From positions 196,046 to 260,045 of the forward strand of contig JACTAT010000336.1 of NCBI GenBank assembly GCA_014526335.1: 64,000 nucleotides of DNA. Direction: 5' to 3'. Positions 24,301-37,400 of this stretch are shown in pieces. Every line of letters starts with the position of its first letter. Within the stretch, counting starts at the first letter, position 1. The position numbers and the translations under genes are program-made. Origin of the DNA: Chrysaora quinquecirrha (taxonomy: Eukaryota; Cnidaria; Scyphozoa; Semaeostomeae; Pelagiidae). Below the pieces are notes generated by a model. That model was not told where the DNA came from and made no database searches. It saw nothing but the letters and a program-made list of their open reading frames with translations.

Positions 24301-27300
24301 AGACCAATAAAACCAATGGATTAGTCCAAGTTGGAAAACGAGCTTGTTCACACATAGCGGCATTTTGGTATTAATGTGGAGGGATGCAAAACCTGTAAAT
24401 AAATCAAGGATCTTGCTTTGTCAATTATTTGAAAACAACACTGTAGTTTTCCCTCGTTGAAATTTACCTTCTTTATTTCTTTCAAAAAGAATGTTTGCTA
24501 TATTTATTTTGTGCAGTAAAATTTCTTTTTACTATGACTTTAAGGGTTTTAAATTTTTTGAGGAAAATTTTTTTTAGCTCGATGATGATATTCTGTCGAA
24601 CAAACGTTGTGAAGTCTGTCTGAATTTGATAACATGCATGGTTAAAGAGGGTCAGAGTTTCAAGGTAAAGTTTTTCTCGCTTTTTGTAGCATTTAAAAGG
24701 AACTGATCAGCTTTTCTTCTGTAATTACTAAAGGATAAAAGTTAGATTAAAATTGTTGTGTTGTGGGAAGAGAGGAATCAAGACATGAGTTTGGAGCCTT
24801 AAATTAGCTACTCAATGAATTTAACACTGAAAGCGTCCTTATGTGGTGTTTAAAGCTTCGATATTTCGATTCATTTTCTTGATCATTTTCAAGACACATG
24901 TTTGAACAGCCTGGCATTTTGGTGGTCTACCTACGGTCTTCCCTGCAATGTCTCACCTCTACTTTCACTTGGCACGGCACCTAGCATCGTGTAGTACGCA
25001 TGTATTGTGTCTTGGAAATGATTTAGAAAATAAATCGATATGTCGACTCTTTAAAATTGTGTTTATCCTTTTGATGACTTATAAGAACATGAAAGATGGA
25101 CTTATTCGGAGCTTAAATTATTATATATATATCTTTTATGCCATCTGCTTTGTTCGTGCAACGTAGTTAATGATTTATATAAATGTGCAAAACATATAAA
25201 GAGTAAGAAGATAACAATGTAGTGCTGATAGATCGCTCAAAGCTTCTTTCATAGGAGAACACGCCTTTGCAGTTTCCATCAGCATAGATTCTGTGTTCCT
25301 ATTGACTAGACGGTGAGGTGGCTCATTGTAAAAATCCTCATCTTCATCTAATAAAATTTTTCCTAGTAGACTCCCATTATTGTAATTGCAATGCACATCA
25401 TTGTCAATCTGGCGATGTTAATACTTGATGTAACACTTTGTATGTCTGCTGAAATATGCGATATATCATGTGATCAATATCGCCTTCTGAATTATCAGTC
25501 TCATTTCTAGAAAATATTTGACCGACGGCTATCAATAGCAAACATAGTGATGGACATTAAAAGAATAAAGAAGCATTCACGAGACCTTATTGAATCATTG
25601 TTTAAATTGGTAAGTATTAATTCGGAATATCATATCTAATTTCTTTTTCCATTTGTATTCAAGATATTATTTAAGCTTAGGCCAACGTGGAAAAACGTTT
25701 ATATGAGATCTCTGACATAGCACAATTGGCAGCATATAAAGAACATTTTGCAGTTGTGCGAAAGCCTGTTTTTTATTCATGGAACGGATCGAGCAGATCA
25801 ACGTGAAAGGTGTAAAAAACCAGTTTCGTGTGGTCACATTTGGAATTCTACGGCTACAAACGTTGATTTAGAGCAAATCTAAAATATACACTGCAAAAGT
25901 TTTCATTAAAGGCAAGAGCATACGGCTGCCGTGAAAAGTTTATAAAATTTAGATGCTTTCCTCTAAGGCTGTGTAGTCTGGGATTTCTGTCATATTTGCT
26001 TCGTGGGTCGCCTGAAGGTGTCTTTCATTGGAGGAATGTTTTCGACTTATATTTGACCTGCAGCAGGATAGGAAGCAAAAGTAGAAAAGGTTTGAGCTCC
26101 CGAGAAATGAAGACTTACTATAATGTAAAGAACATTATTTAAACATTATGTAAAAATATAGTTCACATCTTATCGTGGATGTGGCTGTTGTTTTAAATCA
26201 ATAATCATAAAGACTATTGTTGTATATTCATATCGGACTCTTGAAAACATGTGGTGACAACCATTAAGCCAGGATATGATTTAATGTGAGATCTTTGCAT
26301 AACCAGATTCTATTAAAGAACTATAGTTTTCTTAGAATCTCCCTAATCTGTGCTTTCATCTTGTTTCCGAATTATCAGGCTTATGTGTTTACCCAGTTAA
26401 AAGTAGTTTGGACTCGCCAAAAATGCGAGTCTAAAGTACCACAATCGAATTATTCTCAAGGTAATTTGAAAGCCTTGAAATAAAGATTAATTCAAAAATC
26501 ATGTTCATAAAAGTCCGGGCTTTTGATGAACACATGCTTCTTCATGAAATATGAATCTCAGTACTGATCTGGTGTTGATATAGTGTGTGTTGAGATGGTT
26601 CTAGGGCCCTTTCTATGCCAGGACACTTAAGCTCTTCGCAGCACACCTAAGAGTGAGATTGCACGTAGTTTAGTAAATGAATTCACCAGTTTNNNNNNNN
26701 NNNNNNNNNNNNNNNNNNNNNNNNNNNNNNNNNNNNNNNNNNNNNNNNNNNNNNNNNNNNNNNNNNNNNNNNNNNNNNNNNNNNNNNNNNNNNNNNNNNN
26801 NNNNNNNNNNNNNNNNNNNNNNNNNNNNNNNNNNNNNNNNNNNNNNNNNNNNNNNNNNNNNNNNNNNNNNNNNNNNNNNNNNNNNNNNNNNNNNNNNNNN
26901 NNNNNNNNNNNNNNNNNNNNNNNNNNNNNNNNNNNNNNNNNNNNNNNNNNNNNNNNNNNNNNNNNNNNNNNNNNNNNNNNNNNNNNNNNNNNNNNNNNNN
27001 NNNNNNNNNNNNNNNNNNNNNNNNNNNNNNNNNNNNNNNNNNNNNNNNNNNNNNNNNNNNNNNNNNNNNNNNNNNNNNNNNNNNNNNNNNNNNNNNNNNN
27101 NNNNNNNNNNNNNNNNNNNNNNNNNNNNNNNNNNNNNNNNNNNNNNNNNNNNNNNNNNNNNNNNNNNNNNNNNNNNNNNNNNNNNNNNNNNNATTGTCTG
27201 TTTTCCTAATCCACGCAGCCAGGAAGTCTTCAACCTTCTTGATTGGCGTCCCGCTCATCGAGGTGACTGCTCTCTGGTCACCGATGAAGATGCACTCTGT

Positions 27301-28193
27301 CTTATCAACATTAATCAGCAGGCCTATTTGTTGAGCTGGACTCTCAACTTCCCGGAGAAGGATGCTCGCATCCCTGGCATTATCAGAGAGTAGAGCAGTT
27401 CACCTATAGGCGTTACACAACATTTGAAAGAACCCAAAGAAGAATAATTCCTTCAAAAAAAAATATGCTCCTCCTAAAAGCTCTTGTATTTCATGTTCTG
27501 GCTATTTCTTAGGCTTTAAAGTAAGAAAAGCAAAGGCTTACTATACTTATATGCGGGATGCAATGTCGTGCAAATGTTTGCTATGGTATGTGAAACCTTA
27601 TCAGAAATGTTCACTTTATCTTTGGGCTGACAGAGATCAGGATCCCCTTGAAACGAGAGCCCATCAAATGGATAAACAAATTGTCCTGCTTTGCTAAATT
27701 TTGAAATTTCAAACATAGAATCTATCTCTTAAATATTCAAATAAGCTGTGATTCATAAACAGCATGTATATAGTGTAAATAATATAAATAACTAGCAATG
27801 AAAGTTTACAGCCATAATATTAAATAGTGCTTGCAGCAAAGGCTGTCATTACAAAAATACCATTCAGTTACCGATAAAACAATCCATTCTTCTAAATTCA
27901 CACACCACCATTGACATTTAGCCTACAACAGAAAAAATAACCCTTGCGAGTATTCGTTAAGAACTGATTCTAGCTACTTAAGTAATACTAATACCAACTA
28001 ATTAAAAAAATACATCATTGATCATTGTTCGGGACAAGATGTTTTAGAGTGAAAGATACGATACTATCCAAACCTTATCTAAACTAACTAAATAAGTTGA
28101 ATTACAAACGACTTAACAAAACTAACTGACTATAACAAACTAACAAACTTACTAACTAACTAACTAACTAACTAACTAACCAACCAACCAACC

Positions 28194-28239
<46 letters not shown>

Positions 28240-28256
28240 TTAATTATATAACTAAT

Positions 28257-28288
<32 letters not shown>

Positions 28289-28397
28289 GAACTAACAACC
28301 TAACTAGAAACTAACAAACCAACAAACTAGCTAAACAACTGATTAACTAACTAGACAACCTAACAAACTGACTGACTGACTGACTGACTGACTGACT

Positions 28398-28430
<33 letters not shown>

Positions 28431-31400
28431 TCTGTCTAATAGAAAGATGATATCAGTTACAAACCTTCTGAAATTCAGATTTGTTGATATTCACTAGGTC
28501 TTCCACGAACTTTCGTCCACGAAAACAAGCATCCATCCTGAAAAATTTCAAATCTTGTATTACTAACAAACGTTTTCCCACACAAGTGACATTGCAAATT
28601 GATTGGAATCGAACCGAAGGCACGGTAGAGCTAAAACATGAAGCTAGATTGGAGGATTTCCTTGGACAATATGACTTAGAGATTTTTTCAACAATTTCGT
28701 TGAGCTCTTTTGTTCACTGGAAATGTCGTCAGCTGTGCGGCCATGCAGCCCAGAAATCGAGTTTCATACACATATTAATTAAGTCACGATCAGTGAATAA
28801 ACGATTTCAAGGTTACTAGCGCCATTATGAATTAGGTGAAAATTTTGGCATAATGGCGGCTCGCAGCAAAAACAAAAACAAGCCGCAGGTTTGAAAATTC
28901 ATCAAAATTAGTTAAAACAAGGAATTCTAATGAACTTTTGATTTTAAAGTAGAATAATAACTTATCTAATGAAATGAAATCATATTTGAAAGAAACTAGA
29001 CGATTTTCTGTGTTTTCTACGTCGATTTGCGGAGCAACCAGAAAACGGCCTAGCCAAGGTAGGTATTCGTAAAATCGTATTTTTGGGCTGGTGGGTGATA
29101 GTTTGAGGCCGTTTTTCGTGTTATTCGAAAGATAAAAGGTGGCTTTACATGCTCTGAAGGTTTCGTAGCCCTTGACCTCCGTTTGACGAAGTTATGTGTT
29201 CTCAAAGTGGGAGTTCACATGTGCACAGTTTATGATGTGACATGCGAGGAGCTCACCTCTTTGCTTCATTTATTTCTGCTTGTTCATTGGTTTAACAAAG
29301 AGGGGATACCTCACAAAGGCTGTTTTCATTGGTTGCTGCCAAAACTCAGGTCAATGAATGCGTGATTCACCGAAAAACATATCCGCTGTGTCTTTATGTA
29401 TGGAGTGCCCCCCTGGCATCTATTTTATTTGGTACACATGACTTGAAAAAGCCGAAGTCCAGCCAGCTCTTGCCAAGAATCTTCTAAAAATCTGCAACAA
29501 TAGTTATAATATTACGTTGATTGACGCTGAAAATGAACAATGAATCCTAATGAGAGCACAAAAAATCCAATCTCTTGCAGTTCAGAAGTACGGGATTTCA
29601 AACGTGCGGGTTTTCCGGGGGGTTGCCTAATGCACTTCTCAGTGAGACACAGATATGCGTCAGTTTTTGGGAACTTTCTGGACCAAACATTCAGGCAAAT
29701 GGGGTTAACTTTGACAGTTACAGTTATCTAGAATGTGTTTTCGATTTTTCAAAAAATTTTAGCTTTGGATTTTTGATGAATTCACAATTTTAATATTTTT
29801 GGAAGAGTATAATACTTTTTTACCCTATGCTTAAAGTGGAAATATGGATTTTCTAAGGAAAAATATATGTTCCTTGTTAGCTTTTCAAAATTTAGGGATA
29901 GGGGAACAAAATTAGACCAAATTTCCAATATCAGGGAACACTAGACCTGAATTCTGAGCCTGGTTCACGTCAGAAGTGGCGCACAACCCCATACAAATCC
30001 AGTGAATAGTGAAGTCATTTGGAAGTTTAATTCACATGTTTCTTAATCTTTAACTGCTCAAAAAATTGTCTAACTTTTCTTTACCCCGATCCGCTATCAA
30101 TGGCTGTGTTCATAGCAGAAAATCGTGAAAAAATGCGTGTTTTTCCGTGAACTACCAGTGTCTTAACGCAATTTTTTGGCGACAGCCAATGAAAACAGAC
30201 TTAGGGAGGTATCCCCTCTTAGGTAAACCAATGAAGAAACAGAAATAAATGAAGCAAAGAGGTGAGTTCCTCGCATGTCGCATCATAAACTGTGCACATG
30301 GAACTCCCACTTTGAGAACATAGAACTTCGTCAAACGGAGGTCAAGGGCTACGAAACCTTCAGAGCATGTAAAGCCACCTTTTATCTTTCGAATAACACG
30401 AAAAACGGCCTCAAACTATCACCCACCAGCCCAAAAATACGATTTTACGAATACCTACCTTGGCTAGGCCGTTTTCTGGTTGCTCCGCAAATCGACGTAG
30501 AAAACACAGAAAAGCGTCTAGTTTCTTTCAAATATGATTTCATTTCATTAGATAAGTTATTATTCTACTTTAAAATCAAAAGTTCATTAGAATTCCTTGT
30601 TTTAACTAATTTTGATGAATTTTCAAACCTGCGGCTTGTTTTTGTTTTTGCTGCGAGCCGCCATTATGCCAAAATTTTCACCTAATTCATAATGGCGCTA
30701 GTAACCTTGAAATCGTTTATTGCAGCATTTGAGATTTGCTTGTCAAGCAAAATGTTTGACCGTTTGGCCACGTCCAAAAACATTGCTCGTCCAACATTTT
30801 TTGTTTGCGTCATGCAAAAAATGTTTTTGAACTTTTTCAAAGCAAGCAATTTTTTTGGATTTGGATATGGCTAGACGGTCAAACATTTATTGTACAGCAA
30901 ATCTGAAATGTTGGATCAACAATGTTTGATCGTTTGGCCAGAGCCTAAGTATGTCCAGAGATGTTTTCGCTGTTTCCCGAAACTTTGAAATTTTGTAACA
31001 CTCAAAAACAATTCAAGTTCCGTTAAATATGTTATGCCACTTATGAAAAACTTTCCTAGTGCCTGAAATTCAAGAAATAGTATATCTCCGTCATGCGATT
31101 TAAATTAAATATTGTACACCGAACGAAATCCTTTTCTTAACAATTGAGAAATTAGATTTGCTATGCAATTAAGTGATATCATTTTGCTTCGTTTCATTAT
31201 TGGCTAGTTAGCTAATAGCTGACAATAACTTTTTTTGAATAACTGCACAAAGCAGACACAAATAAACCAGCATAGAAAGGCTTGAAATGAAGATTGTTTA
31301 CAGAAATGAGAAAAACATTAGGAAACGCAAAATTTGTAGAGATATAGAATTCGTTTTCTAAGTAACGAATCTGAGCTTATTCATGCTGGTTTCAACCCAC

Positions 31401-34400
31401 CCACTTTGATCTCTGAATTAATTAACTTGATCTATCTATGCATGTTTTAACTAGCTGAGTTTTTTATGTAGGTGAAGGAAAAATGGTGTTTTAGCGCCAG
31501 TCGCTAGGGTCTCAGTAGTAGGTTAACTAATCGAGATCTCGACCCTAACTGTGACGCTACCGTGGCTGGGCTCGAACCCTGACCACACTGAAATCTTGAC
31601 ACCACTAGTCAGCTGGATTACACCAGGACGCCACAGCACCTTCAATATTTTTTGACTCTTGTCACCTCTGTATTCTACTTTCGGTCAGCCTGATTTTAAT
31701 GTAATGTTCTGAAGAATGCCATACAAAAAGGCTTTCAGGGATATTTCCAACAAGCGATGCGGAACTTTTGTACAATTAACATTTTCGAGATATAAACTAG
31801 TGACTGAATATAATGATAGAAGTACGGTAGATTCACTCTTTTTTTTATAAGAACAATTTTATAAGAACACGAGCCTGGCTTTTGCTCCGATTTTAAGAAC
31901 AAAGTAAGAACAAACTGAGGCTTGCCTTTTCATAAGCCCTAAGAATATCGGCTCAATATAAAAGTAAGACAGTCAGGCTGAAAGTAAAAAGCAAGCGAAC
32001 AAAGAAACAGACAAGCAAGCTGCAGTTTTACACAATCCTACTACCATTCCAGACATGCATATTACTGTCTAAGTAACCGAGTAATTAAGAACAGATTAAG
32101 AACATTTCAGGCTCAAAATGGCAAAAACTTAAGAACAGCCAGCCTCAATCGAAATTTCCTGGCTCTTACAAAAAATTAAAGGTACCCATTAGCCATGTTT
32201 GAAGAATGAGGTCAGCCCAGATCAGCCTGAGATCAGCCTATTAGCTTGCAGCTTGCAACAAATAGAGTAGAAGAATCCCCACTTTTTTCCCACTTTTTCC
32301 CTGTGATCCTAGCTGTTTCAGGCTTTGTTGTTTCTTTTCCCCGCGATCGTCATTGATCCCTATTTTATTTCAACTAGGCACACTTGTTCTCACTTCTTTG
32401 CGGCAATATCCTTGTGTTCGCAGTTGTCCCTTTTGTTCGTCCCCCCTTGTCACCTTTGATTCCATTTATTCCCACTGATTTTTACTTCTTTCCCATTTGT
32501 TGCCTCTGGTTCCATGTTTTTCCCACATTGTTTCAGCATTTTCCATTGGCTCCCTTCAGTTCCGTTTATTCCTACTCATTCCACGAGTTCCCAGCTAAAT
32601 CGTTTGTTCCAGATTTTAGCGCATTCAGGATAATGGCTTCCTAATGAGTTTGTTGTTCAAATACTGCCAAGTTTTGAAGAATCAAAACATCCTTCTCTCA
32701 ATTGCTTTGATTGTGTGCATTTGAATCGCAGTTAAAACAAATGGCTCAATTCGTTGATTCTAGAATGTATACATATAGAATAGAAATTCCTATCTTTTGT
32801 TACAACATTCCTGATTCCTATCTTGGTAGGTATATTCCTTCCGGTGTGCCGAAAACCCCTACATCATGTTTTCGTGCTTCAAATATAAAATAAAACAACA
32901 TCAGCTTCAGTTTTACTTCGTTCCGGCACAGTGTAAGCGAAGTAATGGGATCTAAAGGCCCAATTCCACTTCGTTCGAATTTGCTGTTCGCTAGCGAATT
33001 TGCATTCCACAGCTCGCTTGCGAACAGAATACAGCCTTCGTGATCAATTTTAGGCGATAAAAAGGTAAAAATTTTTGCGAAAGCTTTAGCTCGACTTGCA
33101 GCGGAAATCAAAGTCGCTTCGCGTTCGCCTTTTTTTGATGGCTAGCGAACAGCGAACAGCGAATGCAAACTTAAAACGATCAAAAACGTGGATAAAAGCA
33201 TAAGAGTGTATATAGCACATTATTTTCAACAGACTCAGTTGTTGTGTGAAGACAATCAGAACTCCTTTCAAGAGAAGTTTACCACTCACCTTAACAAGTG
33301 ATGGCAAATCTTTCCAGAATTCAACATTCGGAATAAGTTCAGCACCTTCTTTCTGCTTTTGATACTTGTTAAAAATTATTCCAAGACTTACATAGAGGAC
33401 CAACGTTATAAGCAGCCTGAAAAAAAAACATTCAATTCAGTCAGATTCCATTAATTTTGACTAGAAACAGCCAAGATTCAATTCAATTCAATTCATTTTT
33501 ATTCGTAGAAATACAATAATAAAATGTACTCTACACGGCCCAAGAAAAGCAGAGATTATCTTGCTTGGGCCGCTTACATTATCAATCACCGTATTTCCTC
33601 TAATAAACGCCGCAGCGTTTATTATAAAATCAAACTTTTGAATGCAGCGTTTAATAGAGGGCGGCGTTTTTTACAAAACGAGAAATGAGAGTCACTCGTT
33701 ATCCCAAATATTTGGGTCCCTCGAAATCTTAGGGTTTCAGTTCCACAAGACACTGTTCTTACCAAAGGAATAGAGAATTCATTGTCGTGTCTAAGTGCAT
33801 AGTGGCTTTGACAAGATGGAAAAATTTCTTGCCTAAAAGTGGAGCTCAAGCCATGCTTACTTTTGTACATTTTAATCAAATATGACAAAGCCTTCCCCCT
33901 TTCTTCAAAAATTTTACTTCCTTCCTCGAATTTAAGAAGAAAAAAACAAAATGTGGAACGGCATACAGACTCTGTCAGACGTTTATCCAGTGTTTCCTCA
34001 GGTCGCAGAACATCTTGTTCGAAAATCTATCCCTAGCTATACGTGCAATTTTTCATCATGTCCTGCTGCAATTTCACACATTTAGTCACGAATAAATAAG
34101 GAGTTCTAAAGCTTCGCAATTCTGAAAACGGTAGACTTTGAGATCGAATGCACCATTGAAAAAAAGAAAAGAACAATTCCAAAACCTCTGCCTGCAACAG
34201 TAGAAATTTCGACAGGCCTTCTAAATCCTTCAGACTTAACAATTTTCAAGATTCCGACACCAATTAACATACATTTGGGGCCAACGGTCAATCATTTTAA
34301 GAACAGATCCAAATAAGACACGATGGGATATATCTTGAATACTTACAAAATACATAGAATAGTTCCAACGCTTATCTTCTTTCTACCTTGGATCTTTTTG

Positions 34401-37400
34401 AGACACGCATACTTCGTTGTTAACGTGGAGTGCTGCAATAAAACGAGATATTTTCAAATAGAATAGAACACCGCATTTCCTCTGATTAACGTTCTGGGCT
34501 TTTATTCAATTTTTGAAGGATTCGACTATAAGAGCAAGGCATTAATAGACCTTTTAAAATAGGCCTGGGTCCGGCACGAAACTTTTCTGGAAAATGGTAG
34601 GCATTTCCAGTTAGGGAAACCTCTCTGTGTGCAACGACTGGATTTACGGTCGTTTTAGGAGAGGTACTTCAGCAAATGATGCTCCAAACTCACGAATAAT
34701 GGAATAAAAGAGAGTTAAAGGAACCTGCAGCCACAAAAGTTGAAAATATGTTCAGAAATTCAGGAAACAAGATTCAAGCAACTCACAAACAGGAAGATTC
34801 TTCATTAATTGTCTCCTTGAGCTGATATGATGGGATTTGAAGCTTTTCTTTCTCTTTTATTCGAATTAAACGTGAATTTGAAGTAAAATTTGATGCACAA
34901 CATCACCGGAAACGACCGTAATCCTGAAGGGCAAATTCACTCTACAAAAAGGTGTACGAGATTTTTATGAAAACAAAAGGATTTCGAAGGGATTTTCTGT
35001 GAAAACAATAGGTTTTCTAGCAAAGGTGTACGAGATTTCAAGGAGTGAATCGCCCCTCGTATAATTCCAGTCGTTGCACGCGGAGAGGCTTCCCTTACTG
35101 GAAAATGTCTACCATTTTCCAGAAAAATGTCGCAACTGACCCAGGCCTCTTTGAAAAGGTCTATTAGTGGAAGCTGTTTAGACGACCTGGGTGCATATTT
35201 TGAGAATTGATTTTACCCTAGGCATTAATTTGGGAGGGGAATTCATAAGGAAGTTGCGTTTATAAACAAAGCCTCTTTTTCATCGAGGTAGAGAAAGTTC
35301 AAGATAGAGAAAATCTCCCTAAAATAAGGGAAACGGGTGAAATGCGAGAAAAGTGTCAACAAACTGAAATCTACGTTCTCTTTGTCACAGCCTCGTAGTT
35401 TCTTTGTTTTGATGTAAAAAACAGTTTTCCTTTACTTTAAACGCAACTTGAGATCTTGTTTTTAGGCATGCCACACTTCAGAAGCCTATTTATTTGTCAT
35501 TCCCTTTTCTAGTTTTCGAATTATTTCGCTTTTTCCAAAATATTTTTCGTTCGTGAGTTTTCTTTTCGCCGAAATTTCGACCACACCACTTTTCTAGAGG
35601 CGATCGACAGCGGACCAAAATCTTATTTGAAATAGAGAACATTTCAAGATAGAGAAGTTCGAAATACGGAAAGAAAATTAGGTGCCAGTCAACTGAATTG
35701 TCCAGCGGATTGAGACTTCAGCTCGAGAAAGAAAGAAGTCGAGATAAAGAGTCGACTGTATCAGATCCATTGTATACAATGAAATATATGCCAAATGCTG
35801 TGACATATCAAGAAATACTCACATAAGTATCTGCTGGAGATTCCCTGAAAGAACTTAAAACAGGATTCTCAGCCTTTTCATCGCATACAAGATCGATATA
35901 TGTTATCCTGAAATGAAAAAATGGCTTGAATAATTGCTTAGTCAATGGAATGAATTGGGAGACGATCGATCTACCAAAACTACAAACAGCAGTCAATGTG
36001 ATGGCTACTATGGTGTCTAACTACGTCCCCGTTTAAACGAGAATGGATCTGAGTAGATCCATTCCCAAAGAGGTCACGAAAGGATTTTTGTTTACACCGG
36101 TACGCATGGAGCCTTTCCTTTTTGGAATGAGATTGTATCGTTTGGGTCAGCTAGAAATGAGGAACCATTGAGATCGGCTCTTATGTAAGCACGATGAAAT
36201 CATACCCTTATTGAATCCAAAAGGTACGGATATAAGAAACCATTCTGTCAGAAAATAGAAATAAAAAGAGAATTAAAAGGATGCGAGAAAAAAGGCGCTA
36301 TTGCCTTGTTGATTAGAAACATACTGTATTTTTTATAGTTTCAATGTGCCTTTATAGACCAGGGACAGATTAACCGATTGGGCCCTTCAGACAAAGACAG
36401 AGGACCGAGGTGCTTCAATGAGCCCATTCAATTTTAGACAAATTCTGTTTTTAAACAGACCAGAAACGGGACATTTGAGTTCGGTAATATCAATACTTTT
36501 TATTATCATTTTAGGGTGAAAAGCAGTAGGATCTAGCAAATTGTGGGAACTATAACTTCCCAGGGCTGATGACACAGGACGGACTTGCAGGCTAACTATA
36601 GCCCTACTTTTTTCAAGGAACAGTTTTCTTAAAGGGGCACTGAGATAATTGCAATAAGAGAAGACAAATCATAATTCTAGTAATACTTACTTTTGAGTCA
36701 AGCTTTTGTGAGATGATGGGTACACAAATGTTAACTGTTTTTTTGAAGTATCATATTTAGTGCTCATTGTTGATCCAATGTCATAATATAATGGACTAGT
36801 TGGTAATTTGTTCACTTGACACAGCTAAAACAATGAAAGGAAAAAATATACAACAAGTTACTTTTACATTATAGAAAGCCACTTGACAATCAAACATGAA
36901 AAAGGAAGCCCCGCTCAAGTTAATTTCTTGTATAGCATCTTTGATTACAATAACTTTGGTCAGGTATACATGCTAGCAAATCTATAATCGCTACTGTGGT
37001 GGATAATCACTACTGTGGTGGTACTATTTGCGTACTGTGGTGGTAGCTTCTACGTACTGTGGTGGATAATCACTACTTGTGGTTGGTTACTATGCGTGCG
37101 GTGGTGGTAGTTTTAGCCTAATGTGGTGGATAATCACTACTTGTGGTGGGTTATTATGCTTGCTGTGGTGGTAGTTTTTGCGTACTGTGGTGGATAATCA
37201 CTAATTGTGGTGGGTTATAATGCTTTATGTGGTGAATACGAAATCATAGCAAAACTCTATAGATCAAGCAAGAAAAAACCACAAAATCCACCACAATACG
37301 CGAAAACTGCCACCACCACAAGCATAGTAACCCACCACAAGTAGTGGTTATCCACCACAGTACGCTAAAACTGCCACCACGGCAAGCATAGTAACCCACC

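Noticed and set aside
27516..27716. 66-aa minus frame considered as last MRH exon
   Set aside because: The exon at 28537-28475 begins DGCLF in phase, as expected after FWKDL in this receptor family, and ends with a stop, so the frame at 27.5 kb is downstream non-coding.
28481..28819. 112-aa plus-strand frame
   Set aside because: Overlaps the last MRH exon antisense and the edge of the large foldback; no similarity to known proteins.
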